A stretch of DNA of 64,000 nt. It comes from Wuchereria bancrofti. Lineage: Eukaryota; Nematoda; Chromadorea; Rhabditida; Onchocercidae. Both the position numbers and the translations under genes were made by a program. The stretch is from NCBI GenBank assembly GCA_005281725.1, contig SSBO01000002.1, forward strand, positions 1,447,266 through 1,511,265. The letters run 5' to 3'. A model generated the notes under the pieces. It was not told the origin of the DNA and did not search any database. It worked only from the letters and a program-made list of their open reading frames with translations. Positions 13,301-25,900 of this stretch are shown piece by piece. Numbering within the stretch: the stretch's first letter is position 1; every line of letters starts with the position of its first letter.

Positions 13301-15147
13301 TCTTTCAAATTGACTAATTTTTTCGATCAATCAACAATAAAATGTTGCAGTAAGCAGTAGGAAGGAGATGAAAGAACGTCTTTACTGTTCAGAATGTGTT
13401 GGCAACCATGAATTAAAAAAGAAGGAAATAATTTGAAAAAAGATATCCACAAACGATGTTTAATCTTTTTCAGTTGCATTCTATTCGGTTATTCATCCCT
13501 CCTTTCAGTATTTTTCGAAACAAAAGTAATTGTTAAAAATATTAGTTTACTTGATTTCTCTTAATCAGAAAGGAAGCATTCCTTTTGGCTAAAAGTTAAC
13601 TTTCCTTCTTTCTCGTTTGGTTTTTAAATTTTTGTTACAGCATCGTCAACTCCATTAGTAAGCAGTTCTCACAAAAGAATGATTGATGTTTGAAAGTAGT
13701 AGTGATTGTTGAAGGATAACTAAATTGAAATGAATTGGACTAGACCAGACATAGTCTCTTCTTCTATTTCTTTACATTACTCCTTATCATCATTATCACC
13801 ATTACCATAACCATTACTATCATTTCACAATTTATAATGGTGACATAAGCAAAGGTGAAAGAGTGAAGAAAGAAGAGCAAAGATTGCAAAGGAGAAATAT
13901 TAGCATTGTTGTCGTATTGTATTGTTATCTTATTTCTTGTTTTTTGGCATAATACCACCTGATTGAATCTTTTTCTGCTACATTTCTAGATTGATCTGAC
14001 AAAACACATTAGCTTCTGTTCATAAAAGTGAAGGATGCAGCTTTTTCATGACAACATCAGTCAGAAGTGGGTCAGGAATTACATGACTCAGTTGTGGGTT
14101 GCCGGGAAGCGCACATTTTAGTCCATAATAGGAGGATGAAATGATACGCTGTTATACTTGTCGAACTTCTTCCATATTAGTTGTCAGTTTGTAGTGAGAG
14201 ATGTTATCATTCGCTGATTCACTGATAATGAAGAACAGTGAGACGATGTTGGGATATGTGACGGAAGAAGTATTTGTGACGGATATTAGAATGCGCCGTA
14301 AGTGCTCTCAGACAGGCCATTAGAAAAAGGATAGTATGAGACTTATTCTCCAGCAGTAGTACATTTTACTTCTAGCATCTTTACCAGTGAACTGCTGCTC
14401 ACTGGTGTGGTGTAAGTTGTCGATCGATGTCTTAATTCCATCATTTCATTAGCTAGCCAATGCTTATCGTAGAACACAGCTCTCAGCTTCGTTGGAGGCA
14501 GTAATGAAGCTGACTTTTGTCAAATTCACAGTTAAATTTTGAAAGTCTACAGAGAGGAATATGTGATGTGCTCTAACTCTACTAAGTTCTAATCTTTAAA
14601 TGGAATTCCATTCGCTTTTCTTTGGCTTAATTGACAGTTCACCTCACGAATATGTTCCAAATATTTCTGTTGGCTTGACTGTGTCATCCGTTTTTTCTTA
14701 GTTGAGCAATAGCATGTAATAGAATAGTTGAGAAGGATAAGCTTTACGTGAAATGTAATCGTAAGTGGAAATTTTGGTTCACCCCCGTATTTCCGTCCTA
14801 CTCCTTAAAATTTTCATTCTGGATTTTCTACATCATCATACACCTTCATATACTGCTTTTTCTGTTAGACTGGTGTTTATGCCCACCTATCGTATGCATA
14901 TTTGAGGAATATTTTTTCCCTTTTGCAGATCGATATTCGTTTATTACCATCGGAAATTTATGAGTATAAAGTATCAGTGATGGCTCTTTGTGCTGGTCGT
15001 TTACCGTTTCCGAAGCTCACAATCCGAAGTTCGATGTTCGATCCAACAATGCTGGACGAAATTACCTTGCTTTCAACTCCAGATGCTATGTTTATACTGG
15101 TTAATTCTTTTTTTCTGAAATAATTTCAGAGGATTTGTGCTAATTAG
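4399..15147 (+). CDS. TRAPPC11: TRAPP complex subunit 11 (foie gras homologue)
   Basis: Complete 22-exon gene. Exons: 4399-4608, 4712-4869, 5103-5279, 5509-5673, 6412-6508, 6690-6839, 6946-7233, 7361-7516, 7578-7838, 8151-8306, 8504-8707, 8841-8989, 9101-9226, 9288-9417, 9560-9667, 9736-9837, 10042-10143, 10878-10923, 10978-11101, 11240-11462, 14929-15099, 15130-15147. All phases agree and the sum is 1106 residues, against about 1130 in vertebrates. Seen landmarks: LTGLDIVNNRSHAAVFSAF near the start, LAFISELRQDTHTAL (foie-gras domain), VYPSLDPLVPTTVFYGQRPWR, MSQFKKYKCLRMQ, and the C-terminal gryzun-type beta-rich region with SPFDVESKI. TRAPPC11 is a TRAPPIII subunit for ER-to-Golgi traffic and autophagy. 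The 5' edge of exon 15 and the final six-codon exon are the least certain joins. Intron 20 is 3.5 kb. The start follows TTTTAG by eight bases. Confidence 0.93.
10291..10410 (+). pseudogene. Relic copy of TRAPPC11 intron 14/exon 15 boundary
   Basis: This intronic stretch resembles 9465-9585, the end of intron 14 and the start of exon 15. Shared blocks include AATGTTTCTAT, TAGTTTTAAATC, GCTTCAT, TATCAGT and AGCTGAATTTGCGT in the same order and spacing. The copy carries small indels and in-frame stops, so it cannot encode the exon. It is read as a decayed local duplication. Confidence 0.75.
11463..14928 (+). other. TRAPPC11 intron 20, no nested gene seen
   Basis: A 3.5 kb intron between NKK and IDIRLL. 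The human protein is continuous across this point, so no coding exon is missing. It contains the 37-bp minisatellite at 11614-11700 and otherwise unremarkable AT-rich DNA; short open frames inside look random. Confidence 0.7.
11614..11700. repeat. 37-bp minisatellite, about 2.4 copies
   Basis: Units start at 11614, 11651 and 11688, each beginning TTGRTAARTCTA. The first two share TTCAAATTGTAT at the same offset. The period is exactly 37 bp and the third unit is truncated. It lies in TRAPPC11 intron 20. Confidence 0.85.
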
Positions 15148-16619
15148 TGCCTGGACATACCTACTTTTGGGAATATTAAAATTCAAGTATCTTTTGAAAA
15201 TTTAATTTCTGAAAAATACTTGTTGCATCTTGTTGCCATATGTATTGCCACATCTATTTTTAATACTTTGAGAGAACGGTAATTAAGTCCGAATCGTTTG
15301 CGACACCTTCCATTCTCGTTTATGACAAGTAGCAGGATTTTCGTCGGTATTTTGGTTGGTGAAATATCGCCCGGTTGTAGAACAAATGAATAATGATGAT
15401 GATATATTTGCATAACTGAATGAGATACTGTTGTTTTGCAGCCTTTAGCTAAGATGTGAAATGTGATGACAATTGGTTCGATTCAAATTGACATTACTGC
15501 TAGCCTGCTGCTGGAGGCCCTGTTACTGGTGTTTTCCGATCCGGCGATTATCAGTTGATTGTAAGGTAGAGGGAATAAATAAACAGTCGTCAACCTTCTG
15601 CTATTGCATATCATATTTAGATGCCTAGTGATAGTAATGCATCTTTTACTTGTTCTTTGTTAAATAAAGTTGACAATAGTGACATGCTTTTGTTCAGTAG
15701 TGTTGTCTAACCTTACACTAAGATGAATAACCGTATCCTGTGCAATTCTCGGTAGCTCTTTTCATCGGAATATGATGTTTCTAAAATGGTTCGTTGCTTA
15801 TCTCGAAAATGCTGTAGTTAGCTGTAGGTCCTGGTTGCCTGCATTGGCATGAAGCATGCAGTTCCTTCATTATTATTCAACTGCAGCACGATCACGGTGA
15901 GTGCTGAATGCAGTTGCCGAAGGACATTTTACATGTCCCTCTGATTACCATCATTATTATCTGCTTTGCTTGCATTCTTAGCATTAATCAGTTTCATTTT
16001 AGGCATCTGTCTGTCATTATTCATCTTATAGATGAATGGATTTATGTATGTAATTGTAATAAGTTTAATGAACTGTTTCATCTGCAGCCTATTGTTAATT
16101 TAATAAATAATTGGAAAGAATGAAGTGAGAACCAAACGTGGAGCACAGTCAAATCGGAAAGGCGGAGTTGACGAACTGACCGAACAACATCGAAGGAAGA
16201 AGAAGGAAGAAGGAAGGAGGCAGAGGAAGCACAGCAACCCCCTCCGAGCCACGCCACCACCATCACCACTATCACCATCACCACCAGCAGCACTATCACC
16301 ATCACTACCACCACCACCACCACCACCACTACCACTATCATCACCATCACCACCACTATCATCACCACCACCACCACCACCACCATCAGTAGCAGGAGCA
16401 GCAGCAGCAGCAGCAGCAGTACCACCGCAGCAGTATCAGCATTGCCACCATCGGCACTATCATTATCTGCAACAAGTCATTCACACATATAGTAGGCAAT
16501 CCGTTGGTGGGTTTGGTGCTGGTGGTTCGGCCGAGTACCTGATAACACATACTGTCAGCAGTTGCGGACTGTGGAGCGTCCAGGTATTCTAGTAGCAGGT
16601 ACGGGAGGGCGATTCAGAG
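15148..16619. other. Intergenic, 5' flank of the TGF-beta gene
   Basis: Candidate AATAAA for TRAPPC11 at 15574 and a further AATAAA near 15663. From about 16250 it becomes a long CAC/CAT array. No gene is recognised. The last bases before the ligand start, GATTCAG|AG|ATG, look like a leader acceptor two bases from the start codon. Confidence 0.5.
16252..16420. repeat. CAC/CAT trinucleotide array with CAG tail
   Basis: About 140 bp of mixed CAC, CAT and ACT triplets (16252-16389) followed by GCA/CAG triplets (about 16394-16420). It creates long false open frames on both strands (poly-Pro/Ser and poly-Val). It sits 200-370 bp before the start codon of the TGF-beta ligand. Confidence 0.95.
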
Positions 16620-18491
16620 ATGACGTTCATTGCGGTGTCGATACACTCCATATTCCTAGCATTGAGCTTATCCTGTAGCCCATCGACACATGGAACCACC
16701 GCTTGGCACCATCACAGCAATCACAGTTGTCACGGTTGTGCAGAAGCACGGGATGAGTTGGCCAAGATACGACTGGAACTGATTAAACGTGAAATTCTGG
16801 AGAAGCTTGGTTTGGACGCACCACCACAAGTGCGACCACAAGATGGTTTCCCAACAATTCCACAAGTTGCCAAGTATTTGAAGTATCAGTTACGACATGA
16901 TTCAGCAACAGCTTCTATCCATACATCATTTCTGGCTGATGAATTGATGTTGCCTGAACGTAAAGCAGAGCGAACGATCGTGTTAGCCGAACGGACGTCA
17001 ACACGCTTCAACCTGAACCCGAACCAAGTCCTTGCACATTTCAAGTTCTCCGATGAGCTGATGTCGAAACTGCTGCTATCCGTTGTACTTAACATATATC
17101 TGCGGAAACCAGCCAAGCTCCATCCTGATTCACGCATTGCGGCAGTCCAAGTACTGGTCAAGGAGGTCGTCAAGAATGGCTCGGTCGGTATTACACTTTT
17201 TATCTTTCTCTTGCTCTTTTTTCCCTCTTCTCATTCCTTTATCTTCTCTCGGGAAAGTGAACAACACTTCCCTCTACTTCCTTCCTTTGACAATCTCTCT
17301 TCTACTCATGGCACCTTTAATTTACACTATTTATTCATTACTTACACATATCAACAAATCAGGAATTGTCAGTGAAGTTTCCTGACATTGGAGCGGGTAT
17401 TCCCTTATGCATCTTGAACGCTTATTTTGGGTAACCTATTTTATTTCCCAATTTTTGGTAGGCCTTTCTTTATTCATTATTTCACATGTTTATCTTCTAT
17501 TATGTGTGTCATCTCATTTTTTCGTCTTCTATGCTAACGTCAGCGATTTTGCTTTACTTAACACGTACGGCAAATTCTCATTGCAACTTATGCGAAGCGT
17601 CATGCAGAACCTCGTGAATGATGAAAAATCCTAATTCTTTCTTTCTGAAGTTGACAATCACAATTCAGTTCTCTTTTCTGAAGACAGAAATATTGCAAGC
17701 ATTTCCGTTTCTGTAAAAGTGTAAACAAATTAAGGAGTTAATGTATCCGAACGGATTTATACTTTCTGAAAAAAGGATGGCTTATTTTTGTTTATGAGAA
17801 TTCCAAGTTTTTTTTCTGTAGTATCTCAGCTCATCTTTTTGATATTTCCATTTCCTAAAAATAGGAGTATGTTACATACCGTCGCATCATTCTGAAATAA
17901 AAAACTTTCCGATTTGCAAAACCAACTTCAAAAGGACGTCAAATATGCTATTCCTCGAGAAACTAAAATATGTTGTGTAATAATGAAATACCGTATCTTA
18001 TTGTTGTTGTTTATTCACATTTTGAGGGTTCCGAAATAGTTTTCCGGTAAAACAAGTAATAATAATTTGAGTCCTGACGTGCATTTGCTTCCGGGAAACA
18101 TTTCTGATTTTGAAACAGCAAGTTTGTAAAGCGGGTTTTGTTCATCATGGCCGCAGCAACGTCGTCGTCGTTATCATCTAGTTAAATATTGATATGATAT
18201 ATATATATATATTCATGCAGAGAGGGGAAAGGGTATGATGATAAGCGCGATATGTGTCAGATATGGATCAAGGCCAAGAGCCGAGAAACCTCCTTAGTGA
18301 TATCGAGGTCACGTGGTTGTTGTGTAGATTGAGGCGCAAGTGAAGGTTTATCAACCTCAAGGTTATTCTTCCTTCCGTCCTTTTTTAAGAGTGGAGAAAG
18401 AGCAGTAGTCTTCACTGGAGCAGGATAACTTGTCCTTTACTGTAAATATTTCTTTCATCGGACATGCAATCAAAGTAATCTCTCTATCAAA

Positions 18492-18524
<33 letters not shown>

Positions 18525-21500
18525 AAGTTAATTGACGTATTGGTTTCCCAATTTAGAATCTGCTTGGTAATCATTGAAGAACTGCATAGCATCTTACCGG
18601 TTCTTTGTACATTTGTGCAGAAAAGTCAACAGATATGAACTTGTAGATAAAACCCATACGACAAATTTTATCATTTTACTTTCAGGAACTGATTTGAGTA
18701 GATAGAGGAATGGAGAATGTGGGAAATGAGAAGTGAAAACTGTGAGAAAGTAAGAAAAGTAAAAGGAAAAACTGAAAAGATTGCTTGGAGAGTGGATTTT
18801 ATACTGTGAGAATCTCTTTCGACATTCATTCATTCATTCCGATCAATGCAAATTAAGAAGTAAGTATGCTTCTTCAGCAAGCAATTCAGAGGTGTGCTTA
18901 CTAGCAGTTCATCTCTTTTGAACAATGTTTTTGATGGTTGGCGACCTCCTAATGACTTCCAAGGCATATTGTCCAGGTCTGTTGTTAGCTTATTCTCTGG
19001 TCAGTAGGGACTGTTGCAATGGGTATGTATGGCTTACCATCTAACTTCCCTTGTTTCTACACAATTTTTACAGAAAGCAGAATTACAGAGCGCATAAATT
19101 CACTGTACCCAACATCATTCCTTATCGATGTTACACTGCACTTTGTCACAACGTCATGAAAAGGACAGCTGTAATTGGTGTTAATTTGCAATTCCACTTG
19201 TTTCCCTCATTTGCTTCCCTCTTCAGGTCAATTTCTTCAGGACCGTTCAGGTCAACAGTGCTGCTGCAATGCTGCATGTTTTATCAGCAACAGATTTTGG
19301 CTCTTTTGAAAATCGTTGGGTAATATCGGTAATGTGCAGTTTAGAAAATTGAATAACTTTTGTGTTCAGGAAGAGTTGAAGTGATTTATCTGCATGTTGT
19401 TTCCAAAACTGAACGAAATGTCACAGTGATGAATCAAATTGACATTGCTGTCACTGCGGGAATATCGAAATATGCATGCGAAAAGCATTATCATGTATTT
19501 GCTTCCTTGAAGTGCTGCATGATCTTTTATCTTCGTTTTTAATTCTTTCTCCTTTTAGTGTCTTTTCATCTTTTGAACTGATTGAGTGAATGATGTGTGG
19601 AGTAACATAAAATTAAAAAGATGGAAAGATGCTGAAGTGAATCCAAGTGTTTCGTTGCATAAGTACGACAAATGTGATCGTTGCTTTCCAGTTTTTGTTG
19701 AGGAATAAAGTAGCGACAGGTGGGTTTGCGGAGGGCATGTTAAAATGCGCCAGCACTTTTACCATCCTTCTTATTTTGTCAAATTTCACTTTACTGGTAT
19801 GCAATCTTTTATTCAACAATTTCTTTCCTCTTTATCAATCGCTTTTTTCAAAAATCAAACAGTTCAGCTCCTCAAATTAGAAAAAGATCTGAAAAGTATT
19901 GCTGTCGGAAAAATTGTCGTTCCACAAACTTGTTTCTGTTTGAAATCATCTTAAAGATCTTTGCACTGTGGATGTGCCAAGTTGTTTCTCTCCACTCGTG
20001 GTTGTTTCAGTCTAAAATTGTCTCTGGAAACTTGCTTCCATATATCACCCAACCTCATTCTCGGGCATTTATTTTTACCCAGATTCATCTCATGATAATA
20101 TGTAATTTCTCTAGTTATCCTGGGAAATATTCAAAAATGCCATTAGGTTGAAAGGTCTCATCGAAAAAAGGACCGATTGGTCTCAAGGATTTTAGATTGC
20201 ATTTCCTGATCTCTAGATGATAGATCCTCTTTGTAATTATTAACATTGCTGTAAGATGTTGCAAGCATCGGTCATTCTGAAGATCAGTTGAGTTGTGTGA
20301 GATTTGCAGTTACTAAAGTTATTGCAAGTATTGCCGTACTTTTTTAAACTCGTCATTAGCACTTTTGACGAATTTCTCGAGATCGAGATTAGTAGAAAGA
20401 AAGAGGAAATGTCGCATTTCGTTGCGTTTTATCAGTGCACTTCACTGATAATGTTGAGAGTGATGCTGAATGTTTGCTTGACACCTTGCACCAATTTCGC
20501 CTTGTACCTTGACGCATTAGCTAATTCTATTTGATTCCAAGGAGGCATATGTCGAGACGACCGTTCTTCATCTTATTCGTTATTGCCATTCTCCGTCATC
20601 ATTTCTTTCGAACTTGTATTTCACTTCGCTCGCAACCTAGTGCCTCGCAAAATCAAATATGTTCACCGAGATTTCATTGAGCTGGTTACTCTGCTCATTC
20701 CATGTAAATCATAAACTGATATCATCATGCTACATAACACTTTTCCTGCATGACATGTAAGAGTGAGCCTAAAGGACTAAAGACCAATTTCTTGTCTTCC
20801 TCTGATTTTTGAAACTGACTGATTTCTTGTTTCTGTTTTCTTCACTCTCACAATAGAATGACAAATAAATTGGACGGAAGTCAAAATCAACAGATTCCTA
20901 TCCATGTGTGCAACAGAGCCCTGTAGTGAACAAATCTAAAGATAAGCCATATTCAACCTCCAGATCGCCGGTTCCTAAGACTTATCATCATCATCATCAT
21001 CACCTGTGCAATTTTGCATGCGACATTCATTGAGGAGATATATGAAACTGGTAATCGTAGTGCTAAACGTGCAATATTTCACTGAATAATTGCATAAAGT
21101 TCAGATTGGCGCAGCTCTGGCAGAGCGCAAACGTCACGTTGATCTTAGCAAAGATGGTTACATACAAATCCCAATACGTGTTGACGACGTGCAACGGTGG
21201 TGGAGTGGTAATGATTTCATAGGTTTATACGTGGAAGCATTCTACAAAGGCGAGAATTTGGCTCTTCATCCACAACAGGATTCCAAAAATGTTTGTATTT
21301 CTTACCCAAATTAGAAATGGATATTAGCAGGGGAATTATTGTTTGATGTGTGTGTCATGTCATGTCCTATTACAGATAATGTATCTCGAGTTGACAACCG
21401 TCGAGGAGTGGGGTCGTCGCAAACGCAGCTATCAGGAAGTGTGTACAAAAGAGATGAACGAACCGTCCTGTTGCCTGTACAGTCTGGTTGTGGATTTCGA

Positions 21501-21930
21501 AGCTGCCGGCTGGGACTTTGTCATCGCTCCCAAACTGTACGATGCGCACATGTGCAGCGGGGAATGTCGTCTTCACCATGTTGGTCGTCTCATTTTGCTA
21601 CTAGTTAAATCATTCCGCACCGCGCGCTATACACACTTTTATAATTTCAATCTTTTGCTGGTCTGTTTCACATTCCCGAAATGTGGAATCAATCATCATG
21701 ATGGAATGAATGAATGAATCTTTATAAGGCTGGCTGTTCATTTAGAATCTTTCCAGGCTGGCCGTTCCGCCCACAGCAAAATCACTTCATCGACAAAAAA
21801 AAACGCCGTGAGTGGCTGTTGTCATCCGACAGAGTACGATCCGATAACGCTGGTCTATATGACGCAAGAGAAGGAGCTGAAGATCCGCGAAGTGCCAGGC
21901 ATGATTGCCCGGCGGTGCGCTTGTGCTTGA
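16620..21930 (+). CDS. TGF-beta family ligand, DAF-7/TGH-2-like
   Basis: Complete four-exon gene: 16620-17183, 21105-21290, 21376-21579, 21757-21930; 375 residues. Seen: a hydrophobic N-terminal signal segment (about 1-20), a His/Cys stretch, then the propeptide helix RDELAKIRLELIKREILEKL typical of activin/myostatin-class prodomains, WWSGNDFIGLYVEA, and a furin-type site RRKR at 264-267. The mature domain (268-375) has nine cysteines: C273, CC at 282-283, CSGEC, GCC, and a terminal RCACA. Known: such ligands are secreted disulphide dimers acting on type I/II receptor kinases; nematode DAF-7 controls larval arrest, and filarial TGH-2 is the related parasite ligand. The terminal CACA differs from the common CGCS. 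Intron 1 is 3.9 kb, unlike the short later introns. Poly(A) signal at 22352. DAF-7-like is preferred over a BMP-type ligand because of nine rather than seven cysteines and CCHPTEYDPI. Confidence 0.92.
17184..21104 (+). other. TGF-beta ligand intron 1, no nested gene seen
   Basis: 3.9 kb between the prodomain exons. It contains an AT run near 18198-18211, a GA microsatellite at 18491-18526 and an ATC run near 20984-21000. Short open frames are scattered on both strands but none has recognisable similarity or sensible splice partners. Confidence 0.6.
18491..18526. repeat. (GA)n microsatellite
   Basis: AGAG-rich run of about 36 bp inside intron 1 of the TGF-beta gene. Confidence 0.9.
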
Positions 21931-22351
21931 TTTCAAGCGGCCACGAGACTGAGCGAACCCAGGTGTCGCGAGCCACGTACCTGAACGTGAAGGGACGACC
22001 ATGGAACGTGGTCAACAAACTCCATCTGCAACACCGAAACATCGTTACTGTAACTCCTCAAGCTATGCAACTGCAACTGCTGCTGCTGCTGCACATGCAG
22101 AATCCCACGATCACCAAGCTCCTCTCTTGTGTTTGCGCAAGATAGCAAAGTAGGATAAGGAAGGGGACATGAAGGATGACCAAATTGGGGGATATTTGGC
22201 TGACATCTTGAACGCTCATTTTGTATTTCCTTGTTATTGTTAGGTATTTAATTGTCAACCATCACACCACCATCACACCACCACCACCAGAACACTGCCG
22301 TTACCATACATACCAACCAGCGATATTGCTGCATGAATATGTTGGTCGTTC

Positions 22352-22357
22352 AATAAA
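22352..22357 (+). promoter_or_regulatory. Poly(A) signal of the TGF-beta gene
   Basis: AATAAA 422 bp after the stop codon; the nearest clear signal downstream of the ligand. Confidence 0.5.
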
Positions 22358-22844
22358 AATGAGTGCGAATTAGTATTTGCATCACAGAAATACATCATAC
22401 TACATATGCTATATTTGTCACAAGCACATCACAGCGCAGCATATTTAGAGATGAAGTTAAAAGTGCTGAGAAGTGATCTGATAAAGCTAAAAGCTGAAAG
22501 TTGTTTTTACACTCTTTCATATATGCATGCATTCCTCTGCATATCGCTTGAATAATCCAGCATCTAACCATCTTCACACACATGCAAATATCATTCTCCT
22601 TTGATATACATCAGAAACATCACTATATAATTCAGTCACATATACATTCATATAAGCATATCGGTATATTTTTATCAAACTGCATCCAAAAATATTATCG
22701 AAAAGTACTTGTTTATCAGGGTTCAGCATGACAGCACTCATCTTTTCAGTCACTTTAGTATAACATTTATCCCAGTGACTTCAACCAATAAATGGATAAT
22801 ATGTTCAGGTCAACAAGATACCTTAACGACAAACAAAACGATGA

Positions 22845-22845
<1 letters not shown>

Positions 22846-22879
<34 letters not shown>
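22846..22879. repeat. (AT)n microsatellite
   Basis: About 34 bp of alternating TA between convergent genes. Confidence 0.95.
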
Positions 22880-22884
<5 letters not shown>

Positions 22885-22974
22885 TTAAGACTGAAAAAAA
22901 AAAAAAACGCAGCGAGGAAAACAAACAAAAGCAGGAAAAATATAGATAAAACAAAGCTGATAAAACAGACACAA

Positions 22975-25900
22975 TCAGCTGATCGAATTAGTAAGGCGAT
23001 AAGGCTCTCTGTCTAGAATGCGATGTTGACCAATCGATGCGAAAATCCAGTCCGCTTTTAACACTTCTTTTTTCACATCCAGTTCAAATCTGCAGAAAAT
23101 ACCGTATAGAATAGAACGGTAACAGAATGACAGGACGGTCTTTTCGAACCTTTTTTCAATTATCTTGTGAGAATTTGCACATATATCGAATATATCATTT
23201 GTACATTGAACATACGGATAGGTATATTTATCGAGCACAGTTTCTGATTAGTTCATTTCATAGTTAGTTTACTTTGTTATTAGTTTATTTATAAGCCTTG
23301 AGCTGTAATCATATGTCAAAACCTCAATAATTATAGCACACCTTGATGTAAAACAAAACCGGTCCATGTTTCTCTCTGCTGGTAGTACTGCAGTGAGCAG
23401 CAAATGACTACTTGATTTTTCACTGATCGCTTTGAAACTATTTTTCTAAAACGATCAACAACAAACCTTCGAGCAGCATCTTGATTAAAGCAATCTGGTG
23501 CAAATATGATGTAACTGCGTTCAGAGGGGAGCTCCCAAACATGTGACACAGTTTCCCCACCGCTCAATTCGACAATCTCCAAAAAAACATCTGAAAATAA
23601 AATTTAAAGGTTACTGAAAATAAAATTTCAGTAAAGTTTGGAAAGAATTTATCTCCTTTACTGCAAAAGAGAACCATAATCTACTTGATTATACCGAATC
23701 CATTAAATGGTCCTTCTCCAACCATTTTAAGCAAATTGAAAACTCGTTCTAGTGCTAAGAGTAAATATCATGATTTCATTACCTCAAATTTGTTTCAATT
23801 TTACAGCATAAATAATCAAAATTGTTCAAAGAAAAAATGGCAATAGATCACACACACCAATGATCATCAGAGAGTTTATTTTAAAAATCATTCAAATGCA
23901 TACCTCTTGCTATCAGTTGCGTATTAAAGAAAGTTTGAGGGACATAAAATTTATGTCCATCGAATAAAGTACTAGGATCAGTAAGGGCACGTTGAGCAGT
24001 TATGCTTATCAGAGTTTCATCTATTTTCAGCAAAATTTCAAAATCATGCTGAAAATAACAATTTGTTTATGAATCATGACTTCTCCCCATATTTCGCAAA
24101 TCCTAGACTTCAGAATGGTTTTATCCATGTATAAATAAAAAAAGAAAAATTCTACTGACCGTAGGCAGAATACTCTTTTGATTGAGGCAGTTCTCTAACC
24201 ACGAATATGATACAATCGTACAGTGATTAACCAATGCATAAATTAATTTCACTGTCCAGAATTCACAAACTAAACCATCTGCAAAAGTCTAAGCTCACTA
24301 GTTAAAAAGTCACTTCTTGCATGCCATAAGCAAAGTAAACAGAGTAAATAAAATGTATTATATGAAAGATGGCTTAAATTTTAATTATTTTAATCTCTAA
24401 GAATTTTGAATTCTTATCTACCTGTAAGATGTAAGCTTACCGGTATTGAAAATAACCAGGTATGTACACTTTCGATTTATTGATGTGGAAAGTTTGAAAG
24501 AAGAGAAATTATCCAAGAATTCACGTAGTAAAAACTAAAAAGTAAATATTTGAATGGCACTGCTAGTAATATATTGATGAACAACAACAATGTGTCTTCC
24601 TACCTGATCACTAAGTTTCGATACTCCAGACACCATGATTGAATGATACACTTCATTATCTTCTTTATAACATTGTTTATCCTTTAGAAGTGAGACAGTG
24701 CTTTGTTCAATATTACGATTTTTACTTTGTTGTGCATCGCTACAACAGCAATCAATTGTATAGGAAGTATTTATTGGAACTGCAACTTCCCTTTCTTCGT
24801 CGCTCTCGAGGACCAAATCAATACCATTTTTCGAAGGATCTTTAAGCAAAAAAAGTTATGTTATTTTTAATTAATTTAAAATTAAATTAAGGTATTAAAA
24901 GGTAGTTTCTTCCTTAAATTTGTGATGGACTTCACTAAATGATAAAGGACTTACTGTTCTCATTACAAAGTTCTTCATTGTAATGACATACTGCATTGAT
25001 CAATTCTTCCCGATCCTGCAACTGAATGAACTAATCCAAGATTAAAGCAACAATAATTTTGGTGACAGACATATTTCAAATCACTAACTAGACGTAGAAA
25101 ATTAGGTATCCATGGCATACATTTGATAAGAACTTCAATCCGTGACTGACTTTCGCTTGCTTCTGGAAAAACAAGTTGAGTTACTTGGAAAAAATGACGA
25201 ATAATAGTAAGAATGCTAACACAGTTTTTGAATATCTCTGTAAATTAATTGCTGATTCTGTTGTCACTTTTTTCAATTAGTAATTGTTCTATTTAAAGTC
25301 TCACATTTATAAAATATTGGACTGGAAAACTGTAAAATCCGAAATAATTTACCAAACACAGAATTAACAGTCATTTCCATTTGGACCGAAGCATCTGTCT
25401 TGTTTGCACTACTGTCCTTCTCAATATTCTCATCATGTATTGCTGAAGTAATAAGGTCCAATTTTTCTACATACAATGGCGAACACGTAGTATCCTCCAT
25501 ACTAATCAGTCGATTTCTGTGCTGCATTTCTTTTCCATTGTTTCGAACTCTAACATTTTCACTTTCCTTTTGACTTGAGTTGAATTCCACAAAGTTCATC
25601 TGAAGTTGTCTGAATAATAACCTACTAGCACTGTAACCTATGATCGTACTTTTAGAGCAGCAAGAAGTGTGCTTAACTGTTGATGTTCCTGCACAGGTAT
25701 TGGCTACAGTTTCTATTACCAAGTTGGAATAATGTGTCCCATCATTCCGCTGCTTTTTTTCGGGTCTGTGTTTTGAATAGGCGATACAGCGCTTCGCACT
25801 TTTCGATTCCATTCTTAACAACTGTAGAATGGAGTATTTTCAAGTAAAAAACAAAGTAAACAGAAGTATGGCAAAAAATCACAATAGTGGAAATATTAAA

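Larger units (their letters stand above)
21931..22974. other. Convergent intergenic spacer, TGF-beta and brc-1 3' ends
   Basis: Holds the 3' UTR of the TGF-beta gene, with CTG and CAC/ACC triplet runs near 22076 and 22258, a poly(A) signal AATAAA at 22352-22357, and an AT dinucleotide run at 22846-22879 close to the brc-1 stop. No gene is seen. Confidence 0.6.

Noticed and set aside
15470..15500. GGTTCGATTC motif resembling a tRNA T-loop
   Set aside because: No matching acceptor, D or anticodon arms around it.
16078..16592. Long open frames on both strands (poly-Val/Met on -, Pro/Ser-rich on +)
   Set aside because: They are products of the CAC/CAT array; no domain, and no supported ATG start in the + frame.
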